This document shows positions 33,723 to 41,377 of a DNA stretch of 64,000 nucleotides, in pieces. The notes under the pieces were generated by a model that worked only from the letters and a program-made list of their open reading frames with translations, had not been told where the DNA came from and searched no databases. How positions within the stretch are numbered: position 1 is the stretch's first letter; the number at the start of each line of letters is the position of its first letter. The stretch is from Chryseobacterium formosense. GTDB taxonomy: Bacteria > Bacteroidota > Bacteroidia > Flavobacteriales > Weeksellaceae. Both the position numbers and the translations under genes were made by a program. The stretch covers positions 682,001 through 746,000 of the forward strand of contig NZ_FPAP01000002.1 of the NCBI RefSeq assembly GCF_900116415.1, in the 5' to 3' direction.

Positions 33723-34964
33723 ATGATAAACAGAATTATTCTTATAGGTAATGGATTTGATCTTGCACATGGCATGAAAACATCTTATTGGGATTTCATG
33801 TATGATTATTGGAGAAATTCCTTTGCTGGTTTTCATAACACCAATGCAGGAGTATACAAGAATGATGAGTTTGAAATAATAGAATTTATAGCTAAGGACG
33901 CTTTTAAAGATCATAAGGAGTTTCTTTATATGATGGCCAATTCAAGTCGAGTTGTTAAGCGACTTAATTCTTTTTTCTTTAAGTTATCTACACATCTGCA
34001 CAGATGGGATTGGGTTGATGTTGAACAGGCATATTACGAAGAACTATTACTCTGCAAATCTCATGGAGCTAGCAATTCTAATTTTGATATTAAAGTGTTA
34101 AATCAAGATTTTGAAAAAATTAAAATTTTGCTTGAAAAATATCTTATTAAAATTGAGGAAAATACAAAAGTTAATAAGAGAATTATTAATTCAATTAAAT
34201 CTATAGTCAGAGAGGATTTTAACTTTAAAGATTTTTCTGAAAATGGGCTAAGAAAATTTAGTGATGAACTTTTGCAGAAATTACAGCCTTATTTTTCTCC
34301 TGTTTCACAAAACGATCCAAGTTATCTGAGCAATTTTGAAAAAATGATTGTCTTAAATTCAGCTGATGATAATTTTAGTAAAGCATCATTTTTTAAATAT
34401 CTTAAAGGATTAAAAATGCCTTTCGATAAATTATCACCATTGACTTTTCTTACTTTTAATTATACTAAGACAGAACAATCTTATGTAGATGATGAAATAG
34501 ATGAAGTCATACATATTCATGGAGAATTAAATAATACAAAGAATTCTATTATTTTTGGATATGGAGACGAGCTTGATGATAATTTTAAAGAAATTGAAAA
34601 GCTTATTGATAATGACTACTTAGATAATGTTAAATCTATTAATTACGCGAACACAGATAATTATAAAAGATTACTCCAAACAATTAATTCAGGATTATTT
34701 CAGGTTTATGTCCTTGGGCATTCCTGTGGCAATTCAGATAGAACATTATTGAATACAATTTTTGAACATGAAAACTGTGTATCTATTAAACCGTTTTACT
34801 ACAAAATGTCAGAAACTGCTGATGATTATCTCAAAATTTATAAAAATATATCAAGAAATTTTAATGATAAAGCTAAACTAAGAGATAGGGTTGTAAATAA
34901 AATGCTTTGCCGACCGTTATTACCATTAGATATTCAAAAAGAAGTAGTCTCTATAAAAAGTTAA
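33723..34964 (+). CDS. AbiH-like abortive infection protein
   Basis: A 413-aa protein with the AbiH family signature at the N-terminus (ILIGNGFDLAHGMKTSYWDF) and the typical later elements: FLTFNYTKTEQ near residue 240, HIHGELNNTKNSIIFGYGDE, and VYVLGHSCGNSDRTLL near 340. AbiH was first described as a lactococcal phage-resistance protein, and members are widespread on prophages and islands. The mechanism is unknown to me. It sits directly behind the integrase with its own promoter region and is the most obvious cargo of element 2. The family call is good, and the defence function is inherited from the family. Confidence 0.87.
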   Translation: MINRIILIGNGFDLAHGMKTSYWDFMYDYWRNSFAGFHNTNAGVYKNDEFEIIEFIAKDAFKDHKEFLYMMANSSRVVKRLNSFFFKLSTHLHRWDWVDVEQAYYEELLLCKSHGASNSNFDIKVLNQDFEKIKILLEKYLIKIEENTKVNKRIINSIKSIVREDFNFKDFSENGLRKFSDELLQKLQPYFSPVSQNDPSYLSNFEKMIVLNSADDNFSKASFFKYLKGLKMPFDKLSPLTFLTFNYTKTEQSYVDDEIDEVIHIHGELNNTKNSIIFGYGDELDDNFKEIEKLIDNDYLDNVKSINYANTDNYKRLLQTINSGLFQVYVLGHSCGNSDRTLLNTIFEHENCVSIKPFYYKMSETADDYLKIYKNISRNFNDKAKLRDRVVNKMLCRPLLPLDIQKEVVSIKS

Positions 34965-34971
34965 TAATGGA

Positions 34972-35205
34972 ATGAAACTAAAAGCAAGAATTATAGAAGA
35001 TGTAAAACCCGCTGATAAAACAATTATTGTTGAATTTGAAGGCGACGAAAATAAACAGCATTTCGAAGTGAAATGCCTATTTAGTCCTTTTTATAAGGAA
35101 ATGAGAAAATGGGATTCGTGGATTTTGAATGTTAAATTTGAAAGCGAAATCTTTACAGATCCAAAGACTGATAAAAAAATCTTACTTCACTCACTTAATT
35201 TGTAA
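34972..35205 (+). CDS. Small unknown protein downstream of the AbiH gene
   Basis: A 77-aa polar protein (MKLKARIIEDVK start), predicted mainly beta strand with a WDSWILNVKFE segment. No signal peptide and no recognised domain. It starts 7 bp after the AbiH stop codon, so it is very likely cotranscribed and could be a partner or modulator of AbiH. It is also possible that it is merely a passenger. Confidence 0.55.
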   Translation: MKLKARIIEDVKPADKTIIVEFEGDENKQHFEVKCLFSPFYKEMRKWDSWILNVKFESEIFTDPKTDKKILLHSLNL

Positions 35206-35207
35206 AA

Positions 35208-35303
35208 ATGCAGAATTATATTTTCGAAATATATGTCCGTGAAGCGTCAAAACATGACGTAATAAAAAATGTCTCCAGCATTCAATACGGAGACAATATA
35301 TAA
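35208..35303 (+). CDS. 31-codon ORF overlapping a hairpin (doubtful gene)
   Basis: ATG at 35208 to TAA at 35303 could encode 31 residues (MQNYIFEIYVREASK start). The end of the frame contains GTCTCC...GGAGAC (35269-35292), which looks more like a weak transcription stop for the AbiH operon. The low score reflects this conflict. Confidence 0.2.
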   Translation: MQNYIFEIYVREASKHDVIKNVSSIQYGDNI

Positions 35304-35324
35304 TCATTTTATTATATAATTTTT

Positions 35325-35921
35325 TTATTCCATGCAATCCCAGATACCGTTTTTATTTTCATCTATTGGTTTTAGATCTTTATCATAACATGAATCAGGT
35401 AGATTTAGAGGTTCATTAAAACAATTGTTAATATATCCCTCAAAATCAACCTTATTATAATCATTAATAGTTTCAACATTTCCATTCAAGACTGATAATA
35501 CCCTGATTTTTACATTTTCAACTCTACTTGTTTCATTGTTAAAAATGGTGACATCTTGTGACACACTTTGATTTGCAGGTATGGTCACCGGTGAAACCTG
35601 ATATATTGTTGTGCCTTTAATTACAATAGAATGTATAACTCTATCGTAAGGAACTGTATTACCTGCTGATACATAGTATCTATAATTGTTACCATATCCT
35701 GAAGCCAATGAGTAACAATTTTGGTCTGTAGTAATAATTGTGGCATTGATGTTAGGTTTTGTGGGATCTACAAAAACAATTGAATCATAAACCGGAGGTC
35801 CAACTTTATTCGCTATACCAGTGCTTTTTTCGTTAGAGATTTCATTTTCGAAATGCCTGTCTGTTGTACAACTTACAATTATAAGTAGTATTGTAAAAAT
35901 AAATAGAAGATTTTTTTTCAT
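35325..35921 (-). CDS. Predicted lipoprotein of element 2
   Basis: The 198-aa product has a type II signal peptide with a lipobox ending in IIVSC, so it is probably anchored in the membrane by C19. The mature part is beta-rich (YYVSAGNTVPYDRVIHSIVIKG, VTIPANQSVSQDVTIFNN), and its C-terminus has a short DENKNGIWDCME motif. It belongs to no family I recognise. It stands alone on the minus strand in element 2, facing the AbiH operon. Two hairpins just upstream (36003-36127) shield it from leftward read-through. Confidence 0.65.
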   Translation of the reverse strand: MKKNLLFIFTILLIIVSCTTDRHFENEISNEKSTGIANKVGPPVYDSIVFVDPTKPNINATIITTDQNCYSLASGYGNNYRYYVSAGNTVPYDRVIHSIVIKGTTIYQVSPVTIPANQSVSQDVTIFNNETSRVENVKIRVLSVLNGNVETINDYNKVDFEGYINNCFNEPLNLPDSCYDKDLKPIDENKNGIWDCME

Positions 35922-36002
35922 AAAAATTATTGTTAGTGAGCTGCAATTATATTAATAATTATTTATTCTCGCAAATGTGACTACGTGATTACACCCATAA
36001 AA

Positions 36003-36127
36003 AAAGACCTTCCGGATTGATAGGTGAAAGGTCTTTAATAACAATTTTAATTATATTTGAGTTGAAATTTTTATATCAAACTACGTTCCAAAAAAGAACA
36101 CTTCGTCCTAGTATTGAAGTGTTCTTT
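36003..36127 (-). terminator. Two tandem leftward terminators without an obvious gene to terminate
   Basis: Hairpin one: AAAGACCTT (36003-36011) with AAGGTCTTT (36028-36036). Hairpin two: AAAGAACACTTC (36093-36104) with GAAGTGTTCTTT (36116-36127), 12 perfect pairs. On the minus strand both are followed by T runs. No minus-strand gene ends here, which suggests that genes have been lost. The rest of 35922-36198 holds nothing visible. Confidence 0.6.
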
Positions 36128-36198
36128 GGAAATTCAGTAGAAATACGGAATTTAAATATATTTAATTTTCAGATATTTCACGAATTAAAATAATAGAT

Positions 36199-36438
36199 AT
36201 GACACACGAATTTACGAGAAATGATTGGCAACAAACTGGAACATTTTATTCATTACAAATTCAATTTGAGCAACCTTTGGAGAAGCCTATTGTGCAGGTA
36301 TATAAATACGTGAGCGAAGACACCGATATGGCAGCTCAACTTATTTCGAACATGAGTATTTCAGTAATTTCCGCTGAATTAAATAGTATTTTATTACAAT
36401 TTGGTGAAGCGTTTAAAGGATACATTGTTATATATTAA
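36199..36438 (+). CDS. Small unknown protein of element 2, 79 aa
   Basis: The product (MTHEFTRNDWQQTGTFYSL start) is a small polar protein with alternating hydrophobic residues and no signal peptide or recognised domain. It ends 25 bp before the convergent muramidase gene, with a bidirectional terminator between them. The position next to a lysozyme-like gene is reminiscent of phage or secretion-system hitchhikers, but nothing in the sequence proves such a role. Confidence 0.5.
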   Translation: MTHEFTRNDWQQTGTFYSLQIQFEQPLEKPIVQVYKYVSEDTDMAAQLISNMSISVISAELNSILLQFGEAFKGYIVIY

Positions 36439-36439
36439 A

Positions 36440-36466
36440 AAAAACCACATATTGTGGTTTTTTTAT
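36440..36466. terminator. Bidirectional terminator between convergent genes
   Basis: Stem AAAAACCACA (36440-36449) and TGTGGTTTTT (36453-36462) with a 3-nt loop and T runs on both strands. It serves the 79-aa gene and the muramidase gene. Confidence 0.85.
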
Positions 36467-37185
36467 TTTATATACTTCTTATAGGCATTCGCCATTTTTA
36501 CATCATATTTATTGATATGATAATTTTTACCGTTGTAAATTCTTGCGAAGTCTACCCATCTTTTATCTCTTAACTCATCATCAAGTTTGTTCGATTTGAT
36601 AAACTGTACAAAAGCTTTCAACTGATCGGTCTCACTTCTATACATTGCATTGATAAAGTCTTGCAAGGTTGAGAATCCAACAATAGCGAAATTAAAGCCC
36701 ATTATCTGAAACTTTCCCGAACTTGTAGATTTTAAAGCTTCAGTTCGGTTTAACTTTGCTGCTTTTTCAAGCCTTAAGTGTTCGTTAGAAGTATATCCTC
36801 CGGGACGTGAATTTGAAATATCAGGATTAGCTGCAGAATATTTACCTTGAGTGAATTTGTGAAATTGGTGACGCTCAAAAAGAATTTTTGGTTTTCCATC
36901 TGGCTGAAAACCTCCATTTAAGCTTTCAACTTCTGCAACAGCTTTAATTGCAGCTACTTCACAGCCTAATTCTTTGGCTGCATTTTCGTAATCTTTTTCA
37001 GTTAGTGTTTTCATCTTTTTTCTGTAATTTTTAAAGTATATGAATATTACTATAATAAGTAGTAGGGCAAAAGCTCCCAATCCTCCTACAAGTCCAAAGC
37101 TCCAGAAGGTTCCGGTTCTAGTCACCGATTCTTTCGATTTCTCTTTTGCTTCGCATACTCTTTGCTCAACATTGTTATCTTTCAC
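36463..37185 (-). CDS. N-acetylmuramidase-like protein with an N-terminal membrane helix; 5' end probably truncated
   Basis: The C-terminal 180 residues match phage-type N-acetylmuramidases: the catalytic glutamate is in IKAVAEVESLNGGFQ, then KILFERHQFHKFT, SSGKFQIMGFNF and FARIYNGKNYH. A transmembrane helix at about 31-51 precedes it. The first possible start is GTG at 37185, yet the same frame remains open for 42 more codons up to a TAA at 37312-37314 and contains no ATG. The upstream stretch (AEVHVRAKASKSD) looks like real protein. The gene therefore seems to have lost its original 5' end, or uses an unusual start. Confidence 0.7.
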   Translation of the reverse strand: MKDNNVEQRVCEAKEKSKESVTRTGTFWSFGLVGGLGAFALLLIIVIFIYFKNYRKKMKTLTEKDYENAAKELGCEVAAIKAVAEVESLNGGFQPDGKPKILFERHQFHKFTQGKYSAANPDISNSRPGGYTSNEHLRLEKAAKLNRTEALKSTSSGKFQIMGFNFAIVGFSTLQDFINAMYRSETDQLKAFVQFIKSNKLDDELRDKRWVDFARIYNGKNYHINKYDVKMANAYKKYIK

Positions 37186-37314
37186 AAGTTTTTCAGAGAA
37201 TTCCTTAAATTCATCAAATAATGATTCTGAAGTGTTTTCTTTTTTTACCTGATCCGATTTTGACGCTTTCGCTCGAACGTGAACTTCTGCATTCCCGGTA
37301 ACTTTAATAATTTA

Positions 37315-37836
37315 AAGAGTATCGACGGAAACAATATCGAATTCAGATAAATATGCTAGTATTTTTAATTGGGAATATTATTTAAGAGTATTGCTGATAA
37401 TCTTCTCTAACCAAGATTCGTAATTTTTAACACCTAGGGTTGCATATGTAAAAAAAAATTATTTATGATAATAATAGGGAAACTCCAAATTTGGCTGGGA
37501 TTGATGAGGCATATCTGTAAGATGAATTTACTATGTATGAGGAATTTTATTGTCTTTTGGAGGATGGTTTTCATTGATAGCAATTTTCTTCACGGGCTAT
37601 TTTTTTAATATATTAGATATTACTAAAAAAGATATATTTGCATATTATTTGAAAAGAGCAATAATTTTATCTGTATTCTATTCACTTTTGAATATCTTTG
37701 GTTTTTAGATTGGTGATTATTAGAGGTAATTTCAATATTTTTCACATATAAAATATTGAAACGTTTTTTAGATATAGGTTGATAACTTAATATCAGATTT
37801 TTTTAGAGTCTTGTGAACAATTTTTAACAGTAACAT
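37315..37836. other. Gene-poor region with decayed coding sequence
   Basis: There is no intact gene. The left part is AT-rich with stops in all frames. Around 37541-37708 a membrane-protein-like fragment is still readable on the plus strand. The last 100 bp upstream of the acyltransferase gene are AT-rich and may hold its promoter. The pattern fits remnants left by deletions inside element 2. Confidence 0.5.
37541..37708 (+). pseudogene. Fragment of a membrane protein gene
   Basis: A 55-codon open stretch encodes a hydrophobic sequence (GWFSLIAIFFTGYFF, then YYLKRAIILSVFYSLL) ending in TAG, preceded by an in-frame TGA and with no ATG. It resembles the C-terminal helices of a polytopic membrane protein. 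Confidence 0.35.
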
Positions 37837-38898
37837 ATGAACGAATTTTTAAGTTTAAAATTCAAAACAATATCATTTTTATCGATTATTCTTGTTGTGT
37901 TTTTGCATTCATATAATCTAATAGTAAATCTTGGTTCAGACGTTATCTCATTAAGGCAGGGATATAGTTCAGTGATTCAAAATTTTTTCAGCCAGGGTAT
38001 TTGCAGAGTTGCTGTACCTATATTTTTCGCTATATCGGGATATTTATTTTTTCTGAAAACTCAGGGAAGTATTAACGAATTTATTTCAAAATTACAGAAA
38101 AGAATAAAAACTATATTGATTCCATATCTTTTTTGGTCGGTGTTGTGGTTTGTCATTTTTGTAGTTCTTCAGTCTATACCAGAACTGAGTGTTTTCTTTA
38201 GTCAGAAACTAATAGCTGATTATAGTACAGTCGAGAAAATTAAAACCGTCTTCCTTTTACCCATTCCATACCAACTTTGGTTTTTACGGGATTTAATGTT
38301 GTTGGCGATACTTTCTCCTTTACTGTTTTATTTATTAAAATCGATTAAGTTTGGATTTTTAATACTCATATTTTTAATTTGGTTTTTTGACATTAATTTG
38401 ATTATATTATCAAACGAATCATTGTTTTTCTTCATCCTTGGTTCGTTTATCAGTATTCATTACGACAAGATACTTTTAATAAAATTTGGAAAAAAAGCAT
38501 GGTTGTATTTTACTGTATGGATCACCATTATTATTATCAAAACTTTGATTCTGCATTTTCAATATGAATTCGGCACATTATTAACTTTTTTGCATAAACT
38601 AAGTGTGATATTTGGTGTTTTAGCAATTTGGAGTTTGTATGATAGGATCGTATTGAGGCTAAAGAAAACCTCCGATTTGAAATATATGAATTATTCATTT
38701 TTTATTTATATTTTTCATGAACCTATGCTACAATTTGTAAAAAAAGCTCTTTTCTATATCACAAATAATAGTGAATTAATGTCATTGATAATTTATATAT
38801 TAGCGCCGGTTTTAGTGATTTTTATTTGTTTAGGGGTAGGTATATTACTGAAAAGAACTATACCCAAATTTTATCTGTTTATTTGTGGCGGGAGATAA
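37837..38898 (+). CDS. Membrane acyltransferase family protein (acyltransferase 3)
   Basis: A 353-aa integral membrane protein with about ten helices. The first helix carries LSIILVVFLHSYN, with the catalytic-type histidine of acyltransferase 3 proteins. ICRVAVPIFFAISGYLFF follows, with the family's R/P-x-FF-x-ISGY motif, then QLWFLRDLMLLAILSP and near the end SFFIYIFHEP. Such enzymes O-acetylate cell-surface glycans, and prophage- or island-borne copies can change phage receptors. It is the last gene of element 2, 43 bp before the degenerate attachment core. The base composition is very AT-rich. Confidence 0.88.
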   Translation: MNEFLSLKFKTISFLSIILVVFLHSYNLIVNLGSDVISLRQGYSSVIQNFFSQGICRVAVPIFFAISGYLFFLKTQGSINEFISKLQKRIKTILIPYLFWSVLWFVIFVVLQSIPELSVFFSQKLIADYSTVEKIKTVFLLPIPYQLWFLRDLMLLAILSPLLFYLLKSIKFGFLILIFLIWFFDINLIILSNESLFFFILGSFISIHYDKILLIKFGKKAWLYFTVWITIIIIKTLILHFQYEFGTLLTFLHKLSVIFGVLAIWSLYDRIVLRLKKTSDLKYMNYSFFIYIFHEPMLQFVKKALFYITNNSELMSLIIYILAPVLVIFICLGVGILLKRTIPKFYLFICGGR

Positions 38899-38941
38899 GG
38901 TTGGAGAGAAAAAAGATTTCTAATAGTAGATAATAAAAATA

Positions 38942-38962
38942 TTCGAGCCCAGGTATAACCAC
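38942..38962 (+). repeat. Degenerate attachment core, copy 3
   Basis: Of 21 nt compared with the tRNA 3' end, 18 match: 13 bases, then ATA instead of GGG, then ACCAC. It marks the far end of element 2 and no longer matches the acceptor arm of the tRNA. Confidence 0.75.
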
Positions 38963-38971
38963 ATCAACAGC

Positions 38972-38998
38972 AAAGTCACCAATCTGGTGACTTTTTTT
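38972..38998 (+). terminator. Terminator behind attachment copy 3, probably the original tRNA terminator
   Basis: Stem AAAGTCACC (38972-38980) and GGTGACTTT (38986-38994) with a T run. It lies 10 bp behind the degenerate core, where the native tRNA terminator would be expected. Confidence 0.8.
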
Positions 38999-39085
38999 CG
39001 TATATTGTTATAGCTCAATTTATTATTTTCTTGTTAAAAGAATAATTTGCACAATAATCATTAAATTGTAGCTTAAAAAAATGCA

Positions 39086-40021
39086 ATGCTGAAATATATT
39101 GTATCTCTTCTAACAAGAAAAAGACAGTTTGCAAAAAATGAAATCGAATATGGGAAAAGCTTCATGTTTGATGTGTATACGATAGTTCTGGTTTTTCTCT
39201 TGCTTTGTAATGTATTGATAAACGCACTTTTTCTTGACCAGTATATAAGTGCAAGTGTTTTTGGAGGAATGGCTGTACTTATGTTTAGCACTTTATTGTG
39301 GCCCGATAGCATTCGTTTCAATAAAAAATTACTGACTGGTTTTTTCTTTTTACTCGGGTTGGTAGTCTTTTTTTGTGATGGTACGGCAGGTAAAGGATGT
39401 ATGAATTATTTATCATACATTTCGCTGGCCATTGCAGTCGCATTTATTTTTGATTTTTCTATAGATAAAATCAGGATAATTTTTCTTATTCTGTCATACG
39501 TGCTTTTTTTTCTTATTAATATACTTTCGGATTATTCTTTATTCTCTGATTACTGGCTTCATCTTTCACCTGTAAAACAGCTTTATGTAAGAGTATATAA
39601 AGTCATCGAAGTTGTCTGCTGTACATTTGTTGGGATCTATTTTATCTCGAGAGATAAAGTAAAGGTTAGAGAATATTATATTGAAAAAGAAAGATTAGAT
39701 AATTTATTAAAGAAGACAGATAAAATTAGCTTTTCAGGAGAATTGTATGAACTTGCCATGAGTAAAAATTCACTGTTTATCACTTATTTTAAATCTGAAT
39801 TTCCTGATTTTTTTGAAAATATTTTGCGAGTGGCACCAAATCTTGTTTCTTCTGAACTTGAAATATGTGCTTTGCTAAAACTGAATTTGAGCACCAAAGA
39901 AATAGCTGTAGCTACAAATTCTACCGTGAGCTCCGTGAAAAATAAAAAGTATAGAATTCGTAAAAAGCTCAATATCTCTCCCGAAACTGATATTGTTTTA
40001 TATATTATTAATACATTTTGA
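39086..40021 (+). CDS. Membrane-embedded LuxR-type regulator
   Basis: A 311-aa protein with about six transmembrane helices between residues 27 and 205, a short coiled linker, and a C-terminal LuxR/GerE-type helix-turn-helix (SELEICALLKLNLSTKEIAVATNSTVSSVKN split around 265-295, then KYRIRKKLNI). This C-terminus is the Bacteroidetes variety found in regulators that also carry TPR or membrane sensor domains. It may sense an envelope or small-molecule signal directly. The target is unknown. It is a single gene just outside element 2, with a small ORF and terminator downstream. Confidence 0.8.
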   Translation: MLKYIVSLLTRKRQFAKNEIEYGKSFMFDVYTIVLVFLLLCNVLINALFLDQYISASVFGGMAVLMFSTLLWPDSIRFNKKLLTGFFFLLGLVVFFCDGTAGKGCMNYLSYISLAIAVAFIFDFSIDKIRIIFLILSYVLFFLINILSDYSLFSDYWLHLSPVKQLYVRVYKVIEVVCCTFVGIYFISRDKVKVREYYIEKERLDNLLKKTDKISFSGELYELAMSKNSLFITYFKSEFPDFFENILRVAPNLVSSELEICALLKLNLSTKEIAVATNSTVSSVKNKKYRIRKKLNISPETDIVLYIINTF

Positions 40022-40158
40022 TTTTGTGTTTTACAATTAAAATATTGTGATTTTCAGTATTTTAAATTAAGTGAGACCATGTAAGACATTATCCGAGTCG
40101 ATGTAATAATTCATTTTTTTCTGTTTAAAGAATAACATTGTTAATATTGTACTCTCAA
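40022..40158. other. Start of the 380-bp gap between the LuxR-type gene and map
   Basis: Nothing is visible here beyond AT-rich sequence. The remainder of the gap holds a 35-codon ORF, a strong terminator and the presumed map promoter region. Confidence 0.5.
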
Positions 40159-40266
40159 ATGGAAATACAACTTGAAAAAGATGCATATTCGTTTGATAAC
40201 AATCTGTATTTCATAGTTCTTATGAATTGTGAAACTCCAAAAACACAATGTCTATATATTCTTTAA
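40159..40266 (+). CDS. Possible small peptide gene, 35 codons
   Basis: ATG at 40159 (MEIQLEKDAYSF) to TAA at 40266. The peptide is mixed polar and hydrophobic with two cysteines (MNCETPKTQC). A strong Rho-independent terminator begins 2 bp after the stop, the usual arrangement for an expressed small gene and the main support for the call. No homologue is recognised. Confidence 0.4.
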   Translation: MEIQLEKDAYSFDNNLYFIVLMNCETPKTQCLYIL

Positions 40267-40267
40267 G

Positions 40268-40298
40268 TTGGAAGTATTTATACTTCCAATTTTTTTTT
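40268..40298 (+). terminator. Strong terminator after the 35-codon ORF
   Basis: Stem TTGGAAGTA (40268-40276) and TACTTCCAA (40281-40289), a 4-nt loop, then nine T residues. Confidence 0.88.
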
Positions 40299-40402
40299 AT
40301 CTAATCTTCCATTAATTTCAATTAATAAGTTTCTTGTTTTAATGGATCTTCAGAATTAAAATTTCTTTTTTTTATACCTTTACACTGATAAAAAACTCTA
40401 TC

Positions 40403-41167
40403 ATGTCAATAACAAACGAAGCCGAACTGATCGGAATGCAGAAAGTAAGTGAGGCAGTAGCCTATACTTTAAAAGAAATGATAAATTATGCTGAAGTTGG
40501 TATGACGACTAAAGATCTTGATGAATATGGTGCTAAAATACTTTCAGATTTTGGTGCTAAATCCGCACCTTACCTTACTTACGGATTTCCGGGTTGGACC
40601 TGCATTAGCGTTGACAATGAATTCTGCCACGGTATTCCTAACTCCGAAAGAACTTTAAAAGATGGTGATTTAATTAATATTGACGTTTCTGCAGAGCTCA
40701 ACGGTTTTTGGGCAGATAATGGTGGATCTTTTGTGGTTGGAAAAGATATTAATCAGCATCAGAAATTAGTTGATGCTTCAAAATTTATTTTAAATAAAGC
40801 CATTAATAATATAAAAGGCGGAGTAAGAATTGCAGACATCGGTTTTCTAATGGAAACCGAAGCAAAGAAAAAAGGTTATAAAGTCATTAAAAATCTTGGC
40901 GGTCATGGTGTCGGGAGAAGTCTTCATGAGGAGCCGGATGAATTAATGAACTACAGAAACCGTTTTGATACCAGAAGGTTTAAAAAAAATTCGGTTGTAG
41001 CCATAGAAACATTTATTTCTACAGATTCCACCATTGCGGTTGAGCTGAAAGATGGCTGGACGATGGTTGGCAATAAAGGCGGCTACATGGCTCAGCACGA
41101 GCATACGATTTTAATTACCGACGGAAAACCGGTTATTTTAACGCAAATGAACGAGATTTTAAACTAA
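40403..41167 (+). CDS. map: Methionine aminopeptidase, type I
   Basis: This enzyme removes the N-terminal methionine from new proteins using two metal ions. The 254-aa sequence has the type I core with ligands D in NIDVSAELNGFWADNGG (two aspartates), H in NLGGHGVGRSLHEEP, E in AIETFIST and E in YMAQHEHTILI. The substrate-binding histidine is in FCHGIPN. Start MSITNEAELIGMQK. The gene is monocistronic, with a terminator behind it. Flavobacteriia often carry more than one copy, so this may be a second, non-ribosomal-operon map. Confidence 0.96.
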   Translation: MSITNEAELIGMQKVSEAVAYTLKEMINYAEVGMTTKDLDEYGAKILSDFGAKSAPYLTYGFPGWTCISVDNEFCHGIPNSERTLKDGDLINIDVSAELNGFWADNGGSFVVGKDINQHQKLVDASKFILNKAINNIKGGVRIADIGFLMETEAKKKGYKVIKNLGGHGVGRSLHEEPDELMNYRNRFDTRRFKKNSVVAIETFISTDSTIAVELKDGWTMVGNKGGYMAQHEHTILITDGKPVILTQMNEILN

Positions 41168-41192
41168 TTATAGTTTTAATATTAAATAAATC

Positions 41193-41222
41193 AACCTTTC
41201 AGAATAATGGAAGGTTTTTTTG
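41193..41222 (+). terminator. Terminator after map
   Basis: AACCTTTC (41193-41200) with GGAAGGTT (41209-41216), including one T-G pair, then T7. Confidence 0.8.
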
Positions 41223-41377
41223 TAAATATTTCAGACTGAATAAATTCTGATAATGACTTTAATTTAAAATGTTAAAAAGTGAATTATTTTGAATAATATC
41301 TGATTATTGGCGCAAACTTTGATGCTTTGCAAACTGAAAATTATGATTTTCGAAATCAGATCACCAAATCTTAAAAT

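Larger units (their letters stand above)
32272..38962 (+). mobile_element. Integrative element 2 (about 6.7 kb), partly decayed
   Basis: It extends from the perfect core at 32250-32271 to the degenerate core at 38942-38962, with its own integrase next to the left core. The cargo is an AbiH-like protein, two small unknown genes, a lipoprotein, a muramidase with a truncated 5' end and an acyltransferase. Two gene-poor stretches (35922-36198, 37186-37836) hold orphan hairpins and a gene fragment. It was inserted before element 1, because element 1 lies between it and the tRNA. Base composition is closer to the host than in element 1. Confidence 0.75.
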
